Below, in pieces: positions 14,163 through 22,220 of a stretch of DNA of 30,385 bases. The notes under the pieces were generated by a model. The model ran no database searches and was not told the origin of the DNA. It saw only the letters and a list, made by a program, of their open reading frames with translations. Position 1 is the stretch's first letter, and the number at the start of each line of letters is the position of its first letter. Source of the DNA: JAOABC01 sp041287495 (GTDB lineage: Bacteria > Aquificota > Aquificia > Aquificales > Hydrogenothermaceae); assembly GCA_041287495.1 (NCBI GenBank), contig JBEULE010000041.1:1-30385 (forward strand), given 5' to 3'. The position numbers and the translations under genes were made by a program.

Positions 14163-15169
14163 AATTAGAAGAGTTTGACTTTTACCTTCCTAAGGAACTC
14201 ATAGCAAAATATCCTGTTGAACCAAGAGATAGTTGTAGATTGATGGTTTTAGATAGAAAGATAGAAAAAATAGAACATAGAGTATTTAGAGATATCGTTG
14301 AGTATCTATCAGAAGGAGACCTAATAGTGTTTAACAACTCAAAAGTTATTCCAGCAAGACTTATAGGAGTCAAAGAAGGTGGAAGTGCAAAGATTGAAGT
14401 TTTTTTGATAAGACAGGTAGAAGGTAATATATGGTATGCTTTAATAAAAAATGTTAGAAGACTTAAAAAAGGACAGAATATCATTATTTCATCAGATTTT
14501 TCAGTTGAATTTTTAGATAGAGAAGATGAAAAAGCTATTGTAAAACTTCACTCTCAAAATGTATATCAAGACCTTGAAAAATACGGACATATTCCGCTTC
14601 CACCGTATATAGAGAGACCTGTCGAAGAAAAAGATAAAGAGCTTTATCAAACAGTGTTTGCCAAAGAAGAAGGGTCTGTAGCATCACCAACGGCAGGACT
14701 TCATTTTACAGAAGATCTAATAGAAAAGTTAAAAAAGAAAGGAGTTAATATAGCATTTATAACACTTCATGTAGGACTTGGTACATTTAAACCTATACAG
14801 ACAGACAACATAACTGAACACAAGATGCACGAAGAGTTTTATACAATTCCGGAAGAAACTATAGAGTTTATTAGAAAAACAAAAGAGTCAGGAAAATCCA
14901 TTGTAGCAGCAGGAACAACAGTCGTAAGAACATTAGAAAGTTTTGCAAAAACAGGTATAAGGGAAGGCTTTACAGATATCTTTATATATCCACCTTATAA
15001 TTTCAAAATCGTAGATAAACTTATTACAAATTTTCACCTTCCAAAATCTACACTTATACTGTTAGTTTCTGCTTTCGCATCTAAGGATTTTATTCTCAAA
15101 GCATACACAGAAGCAGTAAAAGAAAAATATAGATTCTTTAGTTATGGAGATGCTATGTTAATTTTATAA
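14159..15169 (+). CDS. queA: S-adenosylmethionine:tRNA ribosyltransferase-isomerase
   Basis: QueA adds an epoxycyclopentanediol from the ribosyl part of SAM to preQ1 in tRNA (Asp, Asn, His, Tyr), the penultimate step of queuosine synthesis. The 336 residues show the family landmarks: FDFYLPKELIAKYP, EPRDSCRLMVLDR, GDLIVFNNSKVIPARLIG, GHIPLPPYIERP, GSVASPTAGLHFT, VGLGTFKPI, HKMHEEFY and TNFHLPKSTLILLVSAF. The length is typical (about 340). The GTG start at 14159 overlaps the DUF2905 stop by 4 bases. queF, an earlier step of the same pathway, lies about 14 kb away. Confidence 0.97.
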   Translation: MKLEEFDFYLPKELIAKYPVEPRDSCRLMVLDRKIEKIEHRVFRDIVEYLSEGDLIVFNNSKVIPARLIGVKEGGSAKIEVFLIRQVEGNIWYALIKNVRRLKKGQNIIISSDFSVEFLDREDEKAIVKLHSQNVYQDLEKYGHIPLPPYIERPVEEKDKELYQTVFAKEEGSVASPTAGLHFTEDLIEKLKKKGVNIAFITLHVGLGTFKPIQTDNITEHKMHEEFYTIPEETIEFIRKTKESGKSIVAAGTTVVRTLESFAKTGIREGFTDIFIYPPYNFKIVDKLITNFHLPKSTLILLVSAFASKDFILKAYTEAVKEKYRFFSYGDAMLIL

Positions 15170-15184
15170 AAGAAAAAGCTAAGA

Positions 15185-15231
15185 ATATGATAAAATACAT
15201 CTTTTCATAAAAAAACATATGATAAAATACA
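15185..15231 (+). repeat. Tandem 15-base promoter-like repeat
   Basis: ATATGATAAAATACA occurs at 15185-15199 and again at 15217-15231, an offset of 32 bases, about three helical turns. Each copy contains TATGAT and GATAAAAT, which resemble -10 boxes, directly upstream of the unknown-protein/diguanylate cyclase pair. Two promoters in tandem, or two operator copies, are both possible. ATG at 15219 lies inside the second copy and is unlikely to be the translation start. Confidence 0.6.
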
Positions 15232-15266
15232 CTTTTGTCCTTTTACGGAGGGTTAAGGCAAAGAGG

Positions 15267-15575
15267 ATGGCTATAAATGTATACAAAAACTTTAAAAATA
15301 AGGTGAGTAAACAGGAGTATGAAGAATGTGTGAAAATTTCATTGGAAAACTTAAAAGATATAAAGGAGAACATTAAAAAGTTGGTAAGTAGCGATGTAGA
15401 GTTTGGTATTTTAGTAGAAAAACAGAAAGAAACTATCCTTAAATTTATAGATATCTACGTAGAAAAGATTCTCACTAAATATCCAGATGAAAAAGTGGCA
15501 AGAAAAATATATATAGCCGGAAGAAGATTACTTTTAAATAATATCTCTGATGATTCAATATGTATAACAAAATAA
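15267..15575 (+). CDS. Small helical protein of unknown function, paired with a diguanylate cyclase
   Basis: I do not recognise this family. The 102-residue protein (MAINVYKNFKNKVSKQEYEE onward) is predicted mainly alpha-helical, rich in Lys and Glu, with no signal peptide, membrane span or Cys pair. Charged helices such as EECVKISLENLKDIKENIKK and EKILTKYPDEKVARKIYI could form a helical bundle. ATG 15219 gives a longer frame but lies in a promoter-like repeat, so ATG 15267 is preferred; GGAGG is 15 bases upstream, which is long. Its end overlaps the diguanylate cyclase gene by 16 bases, so the two products are made together and may interact (inference). Confidence 0.65.
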   Translation: MAINVYKNFKNKVSKQEYEECVKISLENLKDIKENIKKLVSSDVEFGILVEKQKETILKFIDIYVEKILTKYPDEKVARKIYIAGRRLLLNNISDDSICITK

Positions 15576-16549
15576 AATCTTTAATTAAAGTAGATACTCA
15601 GATAATCACAAGAATTGAAACTGATATACTTGCAGTCTTAAAACCTTACACATTACTATCCTTAGAGACTGAAAAGAAAATTAACAGATTAGATTCTCAA
15701 CTTCCTTCTTCAATCAACCCAGCGATTTTAGAAAAATTTCAAAAAGCAAAAACAGAACATATAAATACAAAGAATAAAATTATAAGATACATATTTGATG
15801 AAACAAAAAATATTACAGTAAAAAAAGCTTCTGAATGTCAATTTGTAGAGATACTTGAAGGAATAGAAACATTAAAAGAAACACCAACATACAAAGATAT
15901 AATAAAGATTCATTCAGATTTCCATGAATATGTAAATTTTATAATTCTAAATAGAGACTCAATGAACGCTTCTCAAAAATATCTTCTTATTAAAGAATTG
16001 GAAAATATATCTTTAAGACTTTTGTATCTTATAAATGAGATACAGATAGAGATTGCACAGAATGCAAGTTTTATAGATATGCTTACAGGAAGCTATAACA
16101 AAAATGCCTTTTCTATGATGTTTTACCAAGAGGTAAAGAGAGCAGAGAGATATGGCTATCCTTTATCAATTTTAATGTTGGATATAGACGACTTTAAGAA
16201 GATAAACGATACATATGGGCATCTGATAGGAGATGAGATTTTAAGTGAAGTTTCAAAAATTATAAGAAGTGTTATAAGAAGATCTGATTATCTGTTTAGA
16301 TTTGGTGGTGAGGAATTTTTATTACTTCTTCCTCATACACCTATAGAGAAAGCTTATAAAGTAGGAGAAAAGATAAGAAAAACAATAGAAAATAAAACTT
16401 TTTCAAGAAAAAATATTAATTTAACAGTAAGTTGCGGCATATCAGAGATAAAAAACCCTGATAATCCTTACATTGATTTGGAAGAAGCTGATAAGATGTT
16501 ATACATATCAAAGAATAATGGAAAAAATAGATGTACGATGGTGGCATAG
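15560..16549 (+). CDS. Diguanylate cyclase (GGDEF) with unknown helical N-terminus
   Basis: This protein probably makes cyclic di-GMP from two GTP. Of 329 residues, the C-terminal GGDEF domain (about 165-329) is complete. It has DMLTGSYNKNAF, metal-binding DIDDFKKINDTYGH, the active-site GGEEF at 249-253, and an RxxD inhibitory site (R240-D243) five residues before it. It should thus be active and feedback-inhibited. The first 160 residues are helical with no sensor domain I recognise and no membrane span; His 118 and 122 (KIHSDFHEY) are spaced one helical turn apart. It overlaps the small unknown gene upstream by 16 bases, a hint that this partner supplies or tunes the input. The stop is 2 bases before ispE. 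Confidence 0.9.
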   Translation: MYNKIKSLIKVDTQIITRIETDILAVLKPYTLLSLETEKKINRLDSQLPSSINPAILEKFQKAKTEHINTKNKIIRYIFDETKNITVKKASECQFVEILEGIETLKETPTYKDIIKIHSDFHEYVNFIILNRDSMNASQKYLLIKELENISLRLLYLINEIQIEIAQNASFIDMLTGSYNKNAFSMMFYQEVKRAERYGYPLSILMLDIDDFKKINDTYGHLIGDEILSEVSKIIRSVIRRSDYLFRFGGEEFLLLLPHTPIEKAYKVGEKIRKTIENKTFSRKNINLTVSCGISEIKNPDNPYIDLEEADKMLYISKNNGKNRCTMVA

Positions 16550-16551
16550 AG

Positions 16552-17385
16552 ATGATAACTTTAAAATCTCCAGCAAAGATAAATATAGGTTTATGGATTA
16601 CAGGAAAGAGACCAGATGGATATCATAATATATTTAGTTTCTTCCATACAGTTGACTTTTATGATACTTTATACATAAAACCCTCTTCAAGATTAACTGT
16701 AAAAACATCTCTCTACAATCCTGCTCTTGAAGATGAGAAAAATATAGTCTATAAAGCTATTGTAGAGTTTGAAAACTTAACCGGATTTTACGAAGATTTT
16801 GATATTTTGATAGAAAAAAATATTCCCCTTGGAAGTGGGCTTGGTGGAGGTAGCTCAAACGCAGCAACTGTGATTAAGTTTTTAAATGAATATTTTGGTA
16901 ATCCTCTCTCTGAAGAAGATATGATAAGATTAAGTGCAAAAGTAGGTGCAGATGTGCCGTTTTTCTTAAAAGGTGGTTTTGCCCTTGTAGAGGGAATAGG
17001 AGACAAGATAACATTTTTAGAACATAAATTTACAGAAGATATATTTATAATCTATCCAGATATAATCTCAGAGACAAAACTAATATACTCAAAAGTAACA
17101 AAAGACCTATTGACAGATAAAGACAAGTTGAATATAATATATAACCTACAAAAAGAATACGATTTGAAGAAAATTCTGGAAGTAGCCCAAAATACTTTAG
17201 GAGAGATTGCAAGAAAAGTGTATCCTCAGATAGATGAAGTTGTAAAATTTTTGGAAGAGGAAGGCTATAAAGTCTTCATTTCCGGAAGTGGTAGTAGCGT
17301 TTACTGTTTTGGTAAGCCTTCCGAAAAAGTAAAAGTAGCCTGCAAAGTTAGAGATTGGAAGCTAATAGAAACTAAACTTACATAA
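16552..17385 (+). CDS. ispE: 4-diphosphocytidyl-2-C-methyl-D-erythritol kinase
   Basis: IspE phosphorylates CDP-methylerythritol in the non-mevalonate isoprenoid pathway. The 277 residues begin LKSPAKINIGLWITGKRPDG, with the conserved Lys and the substrate-binding segment DGYHNIFSFFHTVD. They contain the GHMP ATP-binding motif PLGSGLGGGSSNAA, then VGADVPFFLKGG with the catalytic Asp, and end with the third GHMP motif, FISGSGSSVYCF. An upstream in-frame ATG (16531) lies within the cyclase gene; ATG 16552 matches the family N-terminus and has GGTGG upstream. tRNA-Gln follows 4 bases after the stop. Confidence 0.95.
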   Translation: MITLKSPAKINIGLWITGKRPDGYHNIFSFFHTVDFYDTLYIKPSSRLTVKTSLYNPALEDEKNIVYKAIVEFENLTGFYEDFDILIEKNIPLGSGLGGGSSNAATVIKFLNEYFGNPLSEEDMIRLSAKVGADVPFFLKGGFALVEGIGDKITFLEHKFTEDIFIIYPDIISETKLIYSKVTKDLLTDKDKLNIIYNLQKEYDLKKILEVAQNTLGEIARKVYPQIDEVVKFLEEEGYKVFISGSGSSVYCFGKPSEKVKVACKVRDWKLIETKLT

Positions 17386-17389
17386 ACAC

Positions 17390-17462
17390 TGGGGAGTAGT
17401 TCAGCTGGCAGAACATCGGTCTTTGGAACCGAGTGTCGGAGGTTCGAGTCCTCCCTCCCCAG
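17390..17462 (+). tRNA. tRNA-Gln (anticodon TTG)
   Basis: The 73 bases fold as a cloverleaf. The acceptor TGGGGAG pairs with CTCCCCA. The D arm is GTTCAGCTGGCAGAAC. The anticodon stem TCGGT/ACCGA has loop CTTTGGA with anticodon TTG, which reads CAA and CAG. The variable loop is GTGTC, and the T arm GGAGG-TTCGAGT-CCTCC is perfect. The discriminator is G, and no CCA is encoded. All stems pair well and are GC-rich compared with the surrounding genes, fitting a thermophile. It lies between ispE (4-base gap) and prs (37-base gap) on the same strand, so it is probably cut out of a shared transcript. Confidence 0.96.
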
Positions 17463-17499
17463 CTCAAAATAAAAATCTTCAAAAAAGTGGAGGCTCCTA

Positions 17500-18435
17500 T
17501 TGAGTAAAGCTCTCAAACTCATTACTGGAAACGCCAATAAAAATTTATCAAAAGAGATAGCAGAGTATCTTGAAACATCCCTCGTTGATACATTAGTTAC
17601 AAGATTTAGTGATGGAGAGATAAGAGTCCAGATAAATGAAAATGTAAGGGGAGCAGATGTTTTTGTTATACAGAGTTTAAGTTATCCTATAAATGACAGT
17701 ATAATGGAGTTATTACTTCTTCTTGACGCTCTTAAAAGATCTTCAGCTCATAGAATAACGGCAGTTATACCATACTTTGCATATGCAAGACAGGATAGAA
17801 AAGACAAACCAAGAGTCCCTATAAGTGCAAAGCTACTTGCAGATATAATACAGACTGCCGGAGCAGATAGAGTTTTAACGGTTGATTTACACTCTGCCCA
17901 GATACAGGGATTCTTTGATTGTCCAGTAGATAACATATATGCATTACCGGTTATATACGAGTATCTAAAATCTAAAAATATAGAAGACCTTGTTATAGTA
18001 TCTCCGGATGCAGGTGGAGTAGAGAGGGCAAGACTTTTACAGAATAAACTTGGTGGAAATCTTGCAATTATATATAAGAAAAGACCAGCTCCAAACGTAG
18101 TTGAAACCTTAGATGTTATTGGTAATGTAGAAGGTAAAAATGCTGTAATAATAGATGATATTATAGACACTGCTGGAACGATAGTTGCTGCAGCACAAAT
18201 GTTAAAAGAAAAAGGTGCAAAATCTGTAATAGCAGCCTGTACCCATCCAGTTTTCTCAGGTCCTGCAATAGAAAGATTGAAAAACTCTGTTATAGAGGAG
18301 GTTATAGCAACAAACACTATTCCACTTGAAGGTAAAGAGTTTGATAAATTGACTGTTTTATCAATAGCAGAGTTAATAGGTGAAGCTATAAAGAGGATAA
18401 ATATAGAAAGTTCTGTAAGTTCACTGTTTATATAG
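17500..18435 (+). CDS. prs: Ribose-phosphate pyrophosphokinase
   Basis: Prs makes PRPP from ribose 5-phosphate and ATP for nucleotide, His and Trp synthesis. The 311 residues are the normal length. Visible motifs are RFSDGEIRVQINENVRGADV, then AVIPYFAYARQDRKDKPR, then the metal and ATP loop VDLHSAQIQGFF (about 127-138), IVSPDAGGVERAR, and the PRPP-binding VIIDDIIDTAGT (about 215-227). The start is TTG at 17500, with GTGGAGG 6 bases upstream. It is downstream of tRNA-Gln and 11 bases before the dehydrogenase gene. Confidence 0.97.
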   Translation: MSKALKLITGNANKNLSKEIAEYLETSLVDTLVTRFSDGEIRVQINENVRGADVFVIQSLSYPINDSIMELLLLLDALKRSSAHRITAVIPYFAYARQDRKDKPRVPISAKLLADIIQTAGADRVLTVDLHSAQIQGFFDCPVDNIYALPVIYEYLKSKNIEDLVIVSPDAGGVERARLLQNKLGGNLAIIYKKRPAPNVVETLDVIGNVEGKNAVIIDDIIDTAGTIVAAAQMLKEKGAKSVIAACTHPVFSGPAIERLKNSVIEEVIATNTIPLEGKEFDKLTVLSIAELIGEAIKRINIESSVSSLFI

Positions 18436-18446
18436 GTAAAGATACG

Positions 18447-19403
18447 ATGAAGATAGGGATTTTGGACTCAAAGACTCTAGGTGATGATATTAATCTTGAC
18501 ATTTTCAGGGATTTTGGATACTTGGAAATATATCCAACAACTTCCAGAGAGGAAACTATAGAAAGAGTAAAAGATAAAAATATAGTTATCACAAATAAAG
18601 TTGTTATAGATAAACAAGTAATGGATAATGCTCCAAATTTAAAGCTTATATGTGTTGCCGCCACTGGATATAATAACATAGATATAAACTATGCAAAACA
18701 TAAAGGTATAGCTGTAACAAACGTTGCCGGATATTCAACAAACAGTGTCGTTCAACATACCTTTGCAATGCTTTTTTATCTTCTTGAAAGTCTAAGATAC
18801 TATGATGAGTATGTTAAATCCGGAGAGTACTCTAAAAGTCCAATTTTTACAAATCTTGACAGACCATTCTATGAAATAAACGGTAAAGTTTGGGGAATAA
18901 TAGGACTTGGGACTATAGGGAAGGCTGTTGGCAATATTGCAAAGGCTTTTGGCTGTAAAGTTATATACTACTCCACTTCTGGAAAGAATATAGATCCTGA
19001 GTTTGAAAGAAAAAGTCTTGAAGAACTTCTGTCTATATCAGATATCGTTTCAATACATGCACCTCTCACAGAGAACACGAGAAATTTAATTACATACGAC
19101 AGAATAAAACTTATGAAAAAGGATGCCATACTTCTTAATTTGGGAAGAGGTTCTATAGTTAATGAGCCAGACCTTGCAAGAGCATTAGATGAAGGTCTTA
19201 TAAGAGCGGCAGGTTTAGATGTCCTTGAAAGAGAACCTATAAATCCTGATAACCCTCTTTTAAAAATAAAAAATAAAGAGAGATTATTAATTACACCTCA
19301 TATAGCCTGGACAAGTATTGAAGCAAGAAATAAACTTGTAAATGAGATTTACTTGAACATAAAAGCCTTTGTTCAAGGAAAAGAGAGGAACAGAGTTTGT
19401 TAG
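18447..19403 (+). CDS. D-2-hydroxyacid dehydrogenase (NAD)
   Basis: This 318-residue oxidoreductase belongs to the family of D-lactate, glycerate/hydroxypyruvate and phosphoglycerate dehydrogenases. It has the NAD-binding GIIGLGTIGKAVG (about 149-161) and the catalytic triad: Arg in LLNLGRGSIVNE (about 235), Glu in GLDVLEREP (about 263) and His in LITPHIAWTS (about 283). There is no ACT domain, so it is not a full-length SerA. The sequence CVAATGYNNID and AGYSTNSVVQHTFA resemble the hydroxypyruvate/glycerate reductase or D-lactate branch. The substrate cannot be decided from sequence. It overlaps the helicase gene by 7 bases. Confidence 0.88.
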   Translation: MKIGILDSKTLGDDINLDIFRDFGYLEIYPTTSREETIERVKDKNIVITNKVVIDKQVMDNAPNLKLICVAATGYNNIDINYAKHKGIAVTNVAGYSTNSVVQHTFAMLFYLLESLRYYDEYVKSGEYSKSPIFTNLDRPFYEINGKVWGIIGLGTIGKAVGNIAKAFGCKVIYYSTSGKNIDPEFERKSLEELLSISDIVSIHAPLTENTRNLITYDRIKLMKKDAILLNLGRGSIVNEPDLARALDEGLIRAAGLDVLEREPINPDNPLLKIKNKERLLITPHIAWTSIEARNKLVNEIYLNIKAFVQGKERNRVC

Positions 19404-21460
19404 ATGATGTCCTTGAAGGGTTAAACGAAAAACAAAAAGAAGCAGTCCTTCATTTCGGCACTCCTTTACTTGTTTTAGCTGGAGCAGGTTCAGGAAAAAC
19501 AAAAGTAATAACCCATAAAATTATCTATCTTGTAAAACATTTTAATATAGATATAAATAGAATTCTTGCTATCACTTTCACAAATAAAGCTGCAAATGAA
19601 ATGAAAGAAAGAGTAGAACATGCCTTAGGAGAAGAACCAAACTGGATAATGACATTTCACAGTCTCTGTGCAAGAATACTGAGAATAGAGGCAGAAAATA
19701 TCGGATTAGACAGAAAATTTGTAATATACGACGAAGAAGACAGTAAAAAGATTATTAAAAAAATTCTCAAAGATTTAAATCTAAGTGAAGAAAGTTTTAA
19801 ACCAGATAGAATAAAAGATATAATATCAAGAGCAAAACAGGAGAGTAATCCAGAAGAGATTATAGATTTTTACAGCTTAACAAACCCCCATATAAAATCA
19901 ATATTTGAAAAATATGAAGAAGAGCTAAAAAACGCCAACGCCCTTGACTTTGATGATTTACTTGTAAAAACAGTTAGACTTTTTACAAAAAAACAAGAAG
20001 TTTTAGAGAGATGGCAACAGAAATTTGATTATATACTTGTAGACGAGTATCAGGATACAAACAAAATACAGCATACATTGCTCAAACTTCTCGTAGGTGG
20101 AAGAGATAACTTGACTGTTGTCGGAGATCCTGCCCAGTGTATATATACATGGAGAGGAGCAACACCAGAAAATATATTAGAGTTTGAGAGAGATTTCCCA
20201 AACACAAAGATAATAAAATTAGAGAAAAATTACAGAAGCACAAAAAAGATACTTGACTGTGCAAATGCAGTTATATCAAAGTCCTCTGGCAGATGGAGGT
20301 CAAAAGTTTTACAACTTTGGACAGACAAAGAAGAAGGAGAAGATATAAAGTTAAAGATATTATCAACTGATAAAGAAGAGGCAAACTTTATAGCCAGAAC
20401 CATAAAGGATAAAAATCAACCTTACTCAGATTTTGCCATACTTGTAAGGATGTCTTTTTTAACAAGAAACCTTGAAGAGGCTATGATGAGATACTCAATA
20501 CCTTACCAGATAGTAGGAGGATTAAGATTCTACGAAAGGGCTGAAGTTAAGGATATACTCTCTTACATAAAGGTTGCCATAAATCCGAAAGATTTCGCAT
20601 CTTTTGAAAGAAGTATAACAACTCCAGCAAGAGGTATAGGAGAAAAAGGAATAGAAACAATAAAATCAAACTTTAAACAGGATTGGATACAGGCTCTAAA
20701 AGACTCATTAAAAAATCTGTCGTCTAAGACAAAACTTACGGCTCAAAAATATATAGAGTTAATAGATGATATTAAATATAACATAGAGCTAGACCCTGTA
20801 TTAACAATAAGAAAGCTGATAAAAGAGATAGATTACGAAAGTTATCTACAGAAAGAGTATGAGAGAGATTGGGAGGATAGATTACAGAACATAAATGAAC
20901 TTATATCTGCAATGGATGAAGCGGTAAAATCTGGGAAAACGATATATGAATTCTTAGAAGAAAGCTCTCTAACTCAAGCCCAAGATACCATAGAAAACAA
21001 AAATAGTGTAAAAATAATGACAGTTCATGCTGCAAAAGGACTTGAATTTAGAACTGTTTTTGTTGCTGGATTAGAAGATGGTATATTTCCAAGCTCAAGA
21101 GCATTTGAGGATATTTCTCAGATGGAAGAGGAGAGAAGGCTTTTCTATGTTGCTATAACAAGGGCAAAGGAGGAACTATATCTAACTTTTTCAAAAACAA
21201 GATATAATTTTTCAAATAAACTTGTTGAAATAAAACCTTCAAGATTTCTAAAAGAGATAAAAGAGTTTTTAAAAACTCCTGAAAAACAGAAGATAATAAC
21301 AAAGTCTTCAGACCCATCTGACTTTGAAGTAGGACAGCTAGTGAAACATGATATATTTGGAAAGGGAGTTATAAAATCTATCTCTAAAACAAAAGCAGTA
21401 ATAATATTTGAAAAATTTGGAGAAAAAACAATAGACCTTTCCTTTATTAAACCAGTTTAG
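19397..21460 (+). CDS. UvrD/PcrA/Rep-type superfamily 1 DNA helicase
   Basis: This 3'-5' helicase has 687 residues, slightly shorter than UvrD (720). It has all superfamily 1A motifs: Q motif LNEKQKEAVLHF, Walker A VLAGAGSGKTKVITHK, Ia AITFTNKAANEMKER, Walker B VDEYQDTN (about 215-222), III VVGDPAQCIYTWRGA, IV KLEKNYRST, V IMTVHAAKGLEF and VI ERRLFYVAITRAKEELYL. The C-terminal part (FEVGQLVKHDIFGKGVI) is the Tudor-like PcrA domain that contacts RNA polymerase in PcrA. Roles would be nucleotide excision or mismatch repair and clearing replication-transcription conflicts. The start is TTG at 19397 with AGAGG upstream. The end overlaps cdsA tail to tail by 14 bases. Confidence 0.94.
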   Translation: MLDDVLEGLNEKQKEAVLHFGTPLLVLAGAGSGKTKVITHKIIYLVKHFNIDINRILAITFTNKAANEMKERVEHALGEEPNWIMTFHSLCARILRIEAENIGLDRKFVIYDEEDSKKIIKKILKDLNLSEESFKPDRIKDIISRAKQESNPEEIIDFYSLTNPHIKSIFEKYEEELKNANALDFDDLLVKTVRLFTKKQEVLERWQQKFDYILVDEYQDTNKIQHTLLKLLVGGRDNLTVVGDPAQCIYTWRGATPENILEFERDFPNTKIIKLEKNYRSTKKILDCANAVISKSSGRWRSKVLQLWTDKEEGEDIKLKILSTDKEEANFIARTIKDKNQPYSDFAILVRMSFLTRNLEEAMMRYSIPYQIVGGLRFYERAEVKDILSYIKVAINPKDFASFERSITTPARGIGEKGIETIKSNFKQDWIQALKDSLKNLSSKTKLTAQKYIELIDDIKYNIELDPVLTIRKLIKEIDYESYLQKEYERDWEDRLQNINELISAMDEAVKSGKTIYEFLEESSLTQAQDTIENKNSVKIMTVHAAKGLEFRTVFVAGLEDGIFPSSRAFEDISQMEEERRLFYVAITRAKEELYLTFSKTRYNFSNKLVEIKPSRFLKEIKEFLKTPEKQKIITKSSDPSDFEVGQLVKHDIFGKGVIKSISKTKAVIIFEKFGEKTIDLSFIKPV

Positions 21461-22220
21461 AGATTATATCTTCCCAAATCACGAAGACTACACTTGCAAA
21501 TATAAGAGAGTCTATCCTGTCCAGTATTCCACCGTGTCCCGGAATAAGGTTAGAGGCATCTTTTTTATTAACCTGCCTTTTTATAAAACTCTCAAACAGG
21601 TCCCCCACTTGAAGTAAAAATGCCGAAAGTACAACAGGGACCAAATATATATAGCTGTAATGAAAATAGTATATAAATAAATATCCGGCTATAACAGAAC
21701 CAACAAAACTACCAACAGCCCCTTCCCAAGTTTTTTTCGGAGAAAGCTTAGGAGCCATTTTATGTTTCCCTAAAGTTTTACCTACAAAATAGGCTGCAGT
21801 ATCACCAACCCACACAACCGCAAAAATTAAGAATATCATATATTTATCTATCTGTAAAATGACACCTAAAGAAGATACAAAAAAAACACCATAGAAAAGT
21901 ATAAATAGAGTGTTTACTGTGTAGGATAGATTCCAGAATTTATGACCTATGTAAAAACTGTACAATGTCATAATAAAGATTGAAAGCCATATATTAACAA
22001 AGAGAATAGATAGAGAGGATAAAAAAGCTACTATAAACGTAATAGGATTTTTAATTTCTTTAAATTTATCTTCCAAAAGTCCAGTAAGCTCATAAACAGC
22101 CAAAACAGAGACCAAAGATACAGCTATCTTTAAAATATCAACAGGTAAATAAATAATACCCGATAAAACAGAGATTGCTAATACTAAAGCAGAGATAAAT
22201 CTCTTTAAGAAATCATTCAT
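21447..22220 (-). CDS. cdsA: Phosphatidate cytidylyltransferase (CDP-diglyceride synthase)
   Basis: CdsA makes CDP-diacylglycerol from CTP and phosphatidic acid, the branch point of phospholipid synthesis. The 257-residue protein has about eight spans and the CDS signature at about 211-238: SFIKRQVNKKDASNLIPGHG, then GILDRIDSL. SPKKTWEGAVGS (160-171) is another conserved patch. Its start overlaps the uppS stop by 8 bases, the common uppS-cdsA order. It is the last gene of this operon. Confidence 0.96.
   Translation of the reverse strand: MNDFLKRFISALVLAISVLSGIIYLPVDILKIAVSLVSVLAVYELTGLLEDKFKEIKNPITFIVAFLSSLSILFVNIWLSIFIMTLYSFYIGHKFWNLSYTVNTLFILFYGVFFVSSLGVILQIDKYMIFLIFAVVWVGDTAAYFVGKTLGKHKMAPKLSPKKTWEGAVGSFVGSVIAGYLFIYYFHYSYIYLVPVVLSAFLLQVGDLFESFIKRQVNKKDASNLIPGHGGILDRIDSLIFASVVFVIWEDIISKLV

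Noticed and set aside
15219..15266. Longer N-terminus for the small unknown protein from ATG 15219.
   Set aside because: This ATG lies inside the second promoter-like repeat and lacks a ribosome site, so it would be upstream of the likely transcription start.
17748..18317. Open frame of 189 codons on the minus strand inside prs.
   Set aside because: It lies antisense to a well-conserved gene, has no ribosome site and no recognisable domain; it is a by-product of prs codon use.
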